The position numbers and the translations under genes are program-made. Under the pieces are notes generated by a model that did not search any database, was not told the origin of the DNA, and worked only from the letters and a program-made list of their open reading frames with translations. Below, piece after piece: positions 61,370 through 64,000 of a stretch of DNA of 64,000 bases (the stretch's first letter is position 1; every line of letters begins with the position of its first letter). Source of the DNA: Pratylenchus scribneri (lineage: Eukaryota; Nematoda; Chromadorea; Rhabditida; Pratylenchidae). The stretch spans positions 62,001-126,000 of the forward strand of contig JAQSEB010000132.1 in the NCBI GenBank assembly GCA_030063045.1. Reading direction: 5' to 3'.

Positions 61370-64000
61370 TTTATTAATTAATTCATATATATTTATAAAA
61401 AATGTTTAAATAAAATATTTAAAAAAATGATCAATTATTTAGAATTATATATCAAATGAGAATTTAAGGAAATAATTTCTAAATGTTTTATAAAACTTCT
61501 AAAAATATCGCAAAAATTAATTAAAGAAAAAGTATATGGAAAACGATAATGAATTGTTACTAGTTGTTGCAGAATTTTTTATAATTTATTTTACTAATAT
61601 TATTAAAAAGGAAAATTTTTTTCTCTTTGCATTATTTTTTTTAATGACAAAAAACTACAAATATTTATATCAGCATATTAATTAAATAAAAAAAATTATA
61701 TATTATTATAATACTAGTAATAAAATAGAATATATATTCCTTAGTTTATTCCCGATATAATAAAAGCTACTATTAAATTCGAAAATTTCTTCAGAATACT
61801 GATATCTTATTGAAATAGGTAAAAAATTAAAATTTTGAAATATATTTTAAAATTAATTAATTAAAAGATTTTAAATAATATAAAGAAATCAAAATAATAA
61901 ATCGATTCAATCATTATATTTTATATAAAAAATATTAAATTTATAAATTTCAATTTATATGTTGAGAAAACTGGAATGCTTAAATTTAAAATGAAAAGAA
62001 AGCTAATTAATTTTCTAAAAAAATTTGTTATTAGGCTAGGATATCTTTTAGATAAAACAATTTATAAAGATTTTTATAATTAAAAAATAATATATAAAAT
62101 TACAAATTATGAGAAATTATTTTATTAATCAGTAAAATATTTAATTAATTTAAGATAAAATTGGGGTGGCTAAAAAATAGACAATATAAAATAAAAATTC
62201 TAAGATTTTATCATTGATAAAATAATTGAAGCAAATTCTACCTAGGAAATAATATAGTTTATATTTTATTTTAGAAGAAAAAATGATTAACAAAAAAAAT
62301 TTGTTGGAAAAACAGAAGCTAGGCAAAGAGGAAATATATAAATTGCTAATGAAATTTACAAATATTATTATAAAACTTTATATGATATATAATAATTATA
62401 ATAATAAAATTGCCTAAATGTAAAAAATATTTATTTTTATATTTTATATTCTATTCTATAAATAAAAATTTTTATTATTAAATAATAATGCATTCACAAT
62501 TTTAAAAATAATGGAAAATTTATTTAATACCAAAAATTTGCTGATTTAAGAGGAATGCATTTATTCTCTTCAGTATTGAAATCTCTAAATAATTCATCGC
62601 ATTTAATTGTTCATTATTATTAAAATTAAAATAAAATTTCATTAATATATAAATTTTTTCCAAATGTAAATGAATGAAATCCTGTATAATTTCTTTAATT
62701 TAAAAAAAAATTAATTATACTAAAAAAATTTCTAGGAATAATAAAGAAGAACAAATTTAACGAATGCTTTAGATAAATTGCTTAAAATTTTCTAATAAAT
62801 TGCAAAATTATTTTGGACAATAGGCAAAATGCTACAATAAAATAATTCAACGATTGAATAAATTCCAAAAGAATAATAGAAATAATTGTCAAAAAAAAAT
62901 CAACAAATTAATAGTAATATAATTTAAATAAATTCAAAATTTTAAATAATTATCTTTCTATTCTTTAAAATTCTATAATAATAACATTCTATTCATTATT
63001 TTATTTTAAAAGAAATATTCAATCACCCTCCTTTGAACTTGATCATGCATTTGATATGCACTTAAATAATTTAATTGAATTACAAAATTTAATGATTTTA
63101 TTATTGAAATTCTTTATAATAAAATTATTTTAATAGCCCAAATCAAATTAATGAATATCAAATATTTAAGGATTAAAGGATATTATTTAAAAAATAATAT
63201 ATATGAAAAAGAATGCTAGGAAAGTAATTGATTAAATGAAGTGAGCTTCAAATAATTTTAATTAAATTGAACGAATTGTCAATTCAAATTCTTATTAGAT
63301 AAAAGAAAGCGATGAAAAATATTTAATACTTATGATTTCTCATTCCATAAACCCTATGTAATCTTCTCCTATCTTGAAGAAGTTTTGGCTTTGAAATTTT
63401 CCATGAATCCAATAAAAGAGAAATTGAAAATTTATAAAAATTTAATTAAAAATATCTAGTGAATTTTTAATAAAACTTTAAATATTTTATGTAAATATAA
63501 TTTAGAATATTGCATAACTATATTTTTATTTTCTAAAATCCGTTTATGACTTTTTTATGTTTTGCTCTCAATGTTTCCATGTAGTCATTTTATTAAAAAT
63601 TATTAAACTGTTCATTTAATAATTCAAAGTGAAAATAAATTCTATTTTATATAAACAAAGAATTTATTAATTTAAAAAATAATGTTAATCCGAACTGAAA
63701 ATAAAATTATTTCAGCCAAATTCTGAAAAAAAGTAATTTGTTTAAAATTGCCTGATCATGGATATAAATCTATGATTTTCATTAAAAAAAAGTAATATAT
63801 GATTTGTGAAAATTTTACCTTTATTGAAATTTCAAAAATAAACAATTCTAAAACGAATTGTCATTTAATGATAAATTAAACGCTTTTTTTACTTTATGTA
63901 GAGATTGTCGGAAAAAAATTTTGAATATAGAAATAATAATTATGGCATTGGTGAATATGCATTGCTTCAAATTATAAAAAAATAATAATAATAACTCTAT
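61370..64000. other. AT-rich stretch without a supported gene
   Basis: Dense stops and homopolymer tracts. Near 63710 ATTATTTCAG precedes a 13-codon open frame (QILKKSNLFKIA), too short to call. Nothing else is supported. Confidence 0.5.

Noticed and set aside
1..64000. Germline DNA of a ciliate with eliminated segments as the definite explanation
   Set aside because: The in-frame TAA/TAG pattern hints at it, but GT-AG introns restore frames at several loci, no consistent boundary repeats were seen, and decay under AT bias explains the pattern equally well. Kept only as a testable alternative.

Overview
The window is eukaryotic, nuclear-type DNA of extreme AT content and very low gene density. 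No bacterial operons, ribosome binding sites, tRNA or rRNA genes were found. Most of it is A/T-dominated sequence in which, by my rough estimate, a stop codon falls about every ten codons. Open frames of 60-75 codons are therefore expected several times by chance, and I treat them as weak evidence. Against this background stand many short (about 60-200 base) islands with more G+C. They keep open frames and often end at plausible splice sites (TTTCAG-, TTTTAG- or TTCCAG-type acceptors; GTAAGT, GTATGT or GTAAAT donors). Two candidate introns of exactly 48 nt (at 56.0 and 60.3 kb) resemble the short introns of nematodes. A very AT-rich parasitic or free-living invertebrate such as a nematode is my best guess, but it is inference; an AT-rich protist, microsporidian or ciliate cannot be excluded.

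Layout. 0-10 kb: AT-rich DNA with a pair of related coding-like segments (2.4 and 3.7 kb) that differ by an in-frame codon indel, and a short Ulp1/SENP-protease-like fragment (3.48 kb). 10.27-10.57 kb: decayed LTR-retrotransposon reverse transcriptase. 10.6-25 kb: largely empty, with isolated islands and a 21-nt triple repeat (13.3 kb). 25.2-26.9 kb: the best supported feature, a Merlin (IS1595/ISXO2-type) DNA transposon with 52-bp terminal inverted repeats, subterminal repeats and a frameshifted DDE transposase on the minus strand. 27-47 kb: scattered candidate exons (28.07, 34.95, 36.24, 38.85, 44.8 kb) and small tandem repeats. 47.7-48.6 kb: spliced exons of a cysteine-rich protein resembling secreted phospholipase A2. 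49.7-50.3 kb: a compositionally distinct, purine/pyrimidine-skewed block with an 18-nt repeat. 55-62 kb: the densest group of candidate exons, plus a second Merlin transposase relic at 57.4 kb.

No pathway or operon-like cooperation can be read from the window. The recognisable content is mostly transposon relics (Merlin, reverse transcriptase, perhaps the Ulp1-like piece) and short, probably secreted or membrane-associated host gene fragments. A recurring oddity is that many islands read in one frame on both sides of an in-frame TAA or TAG and then close on TGA. Decay of former genes, undetected short introns, or reassignment of TAA/TAG are all possible, and I could not settle which.
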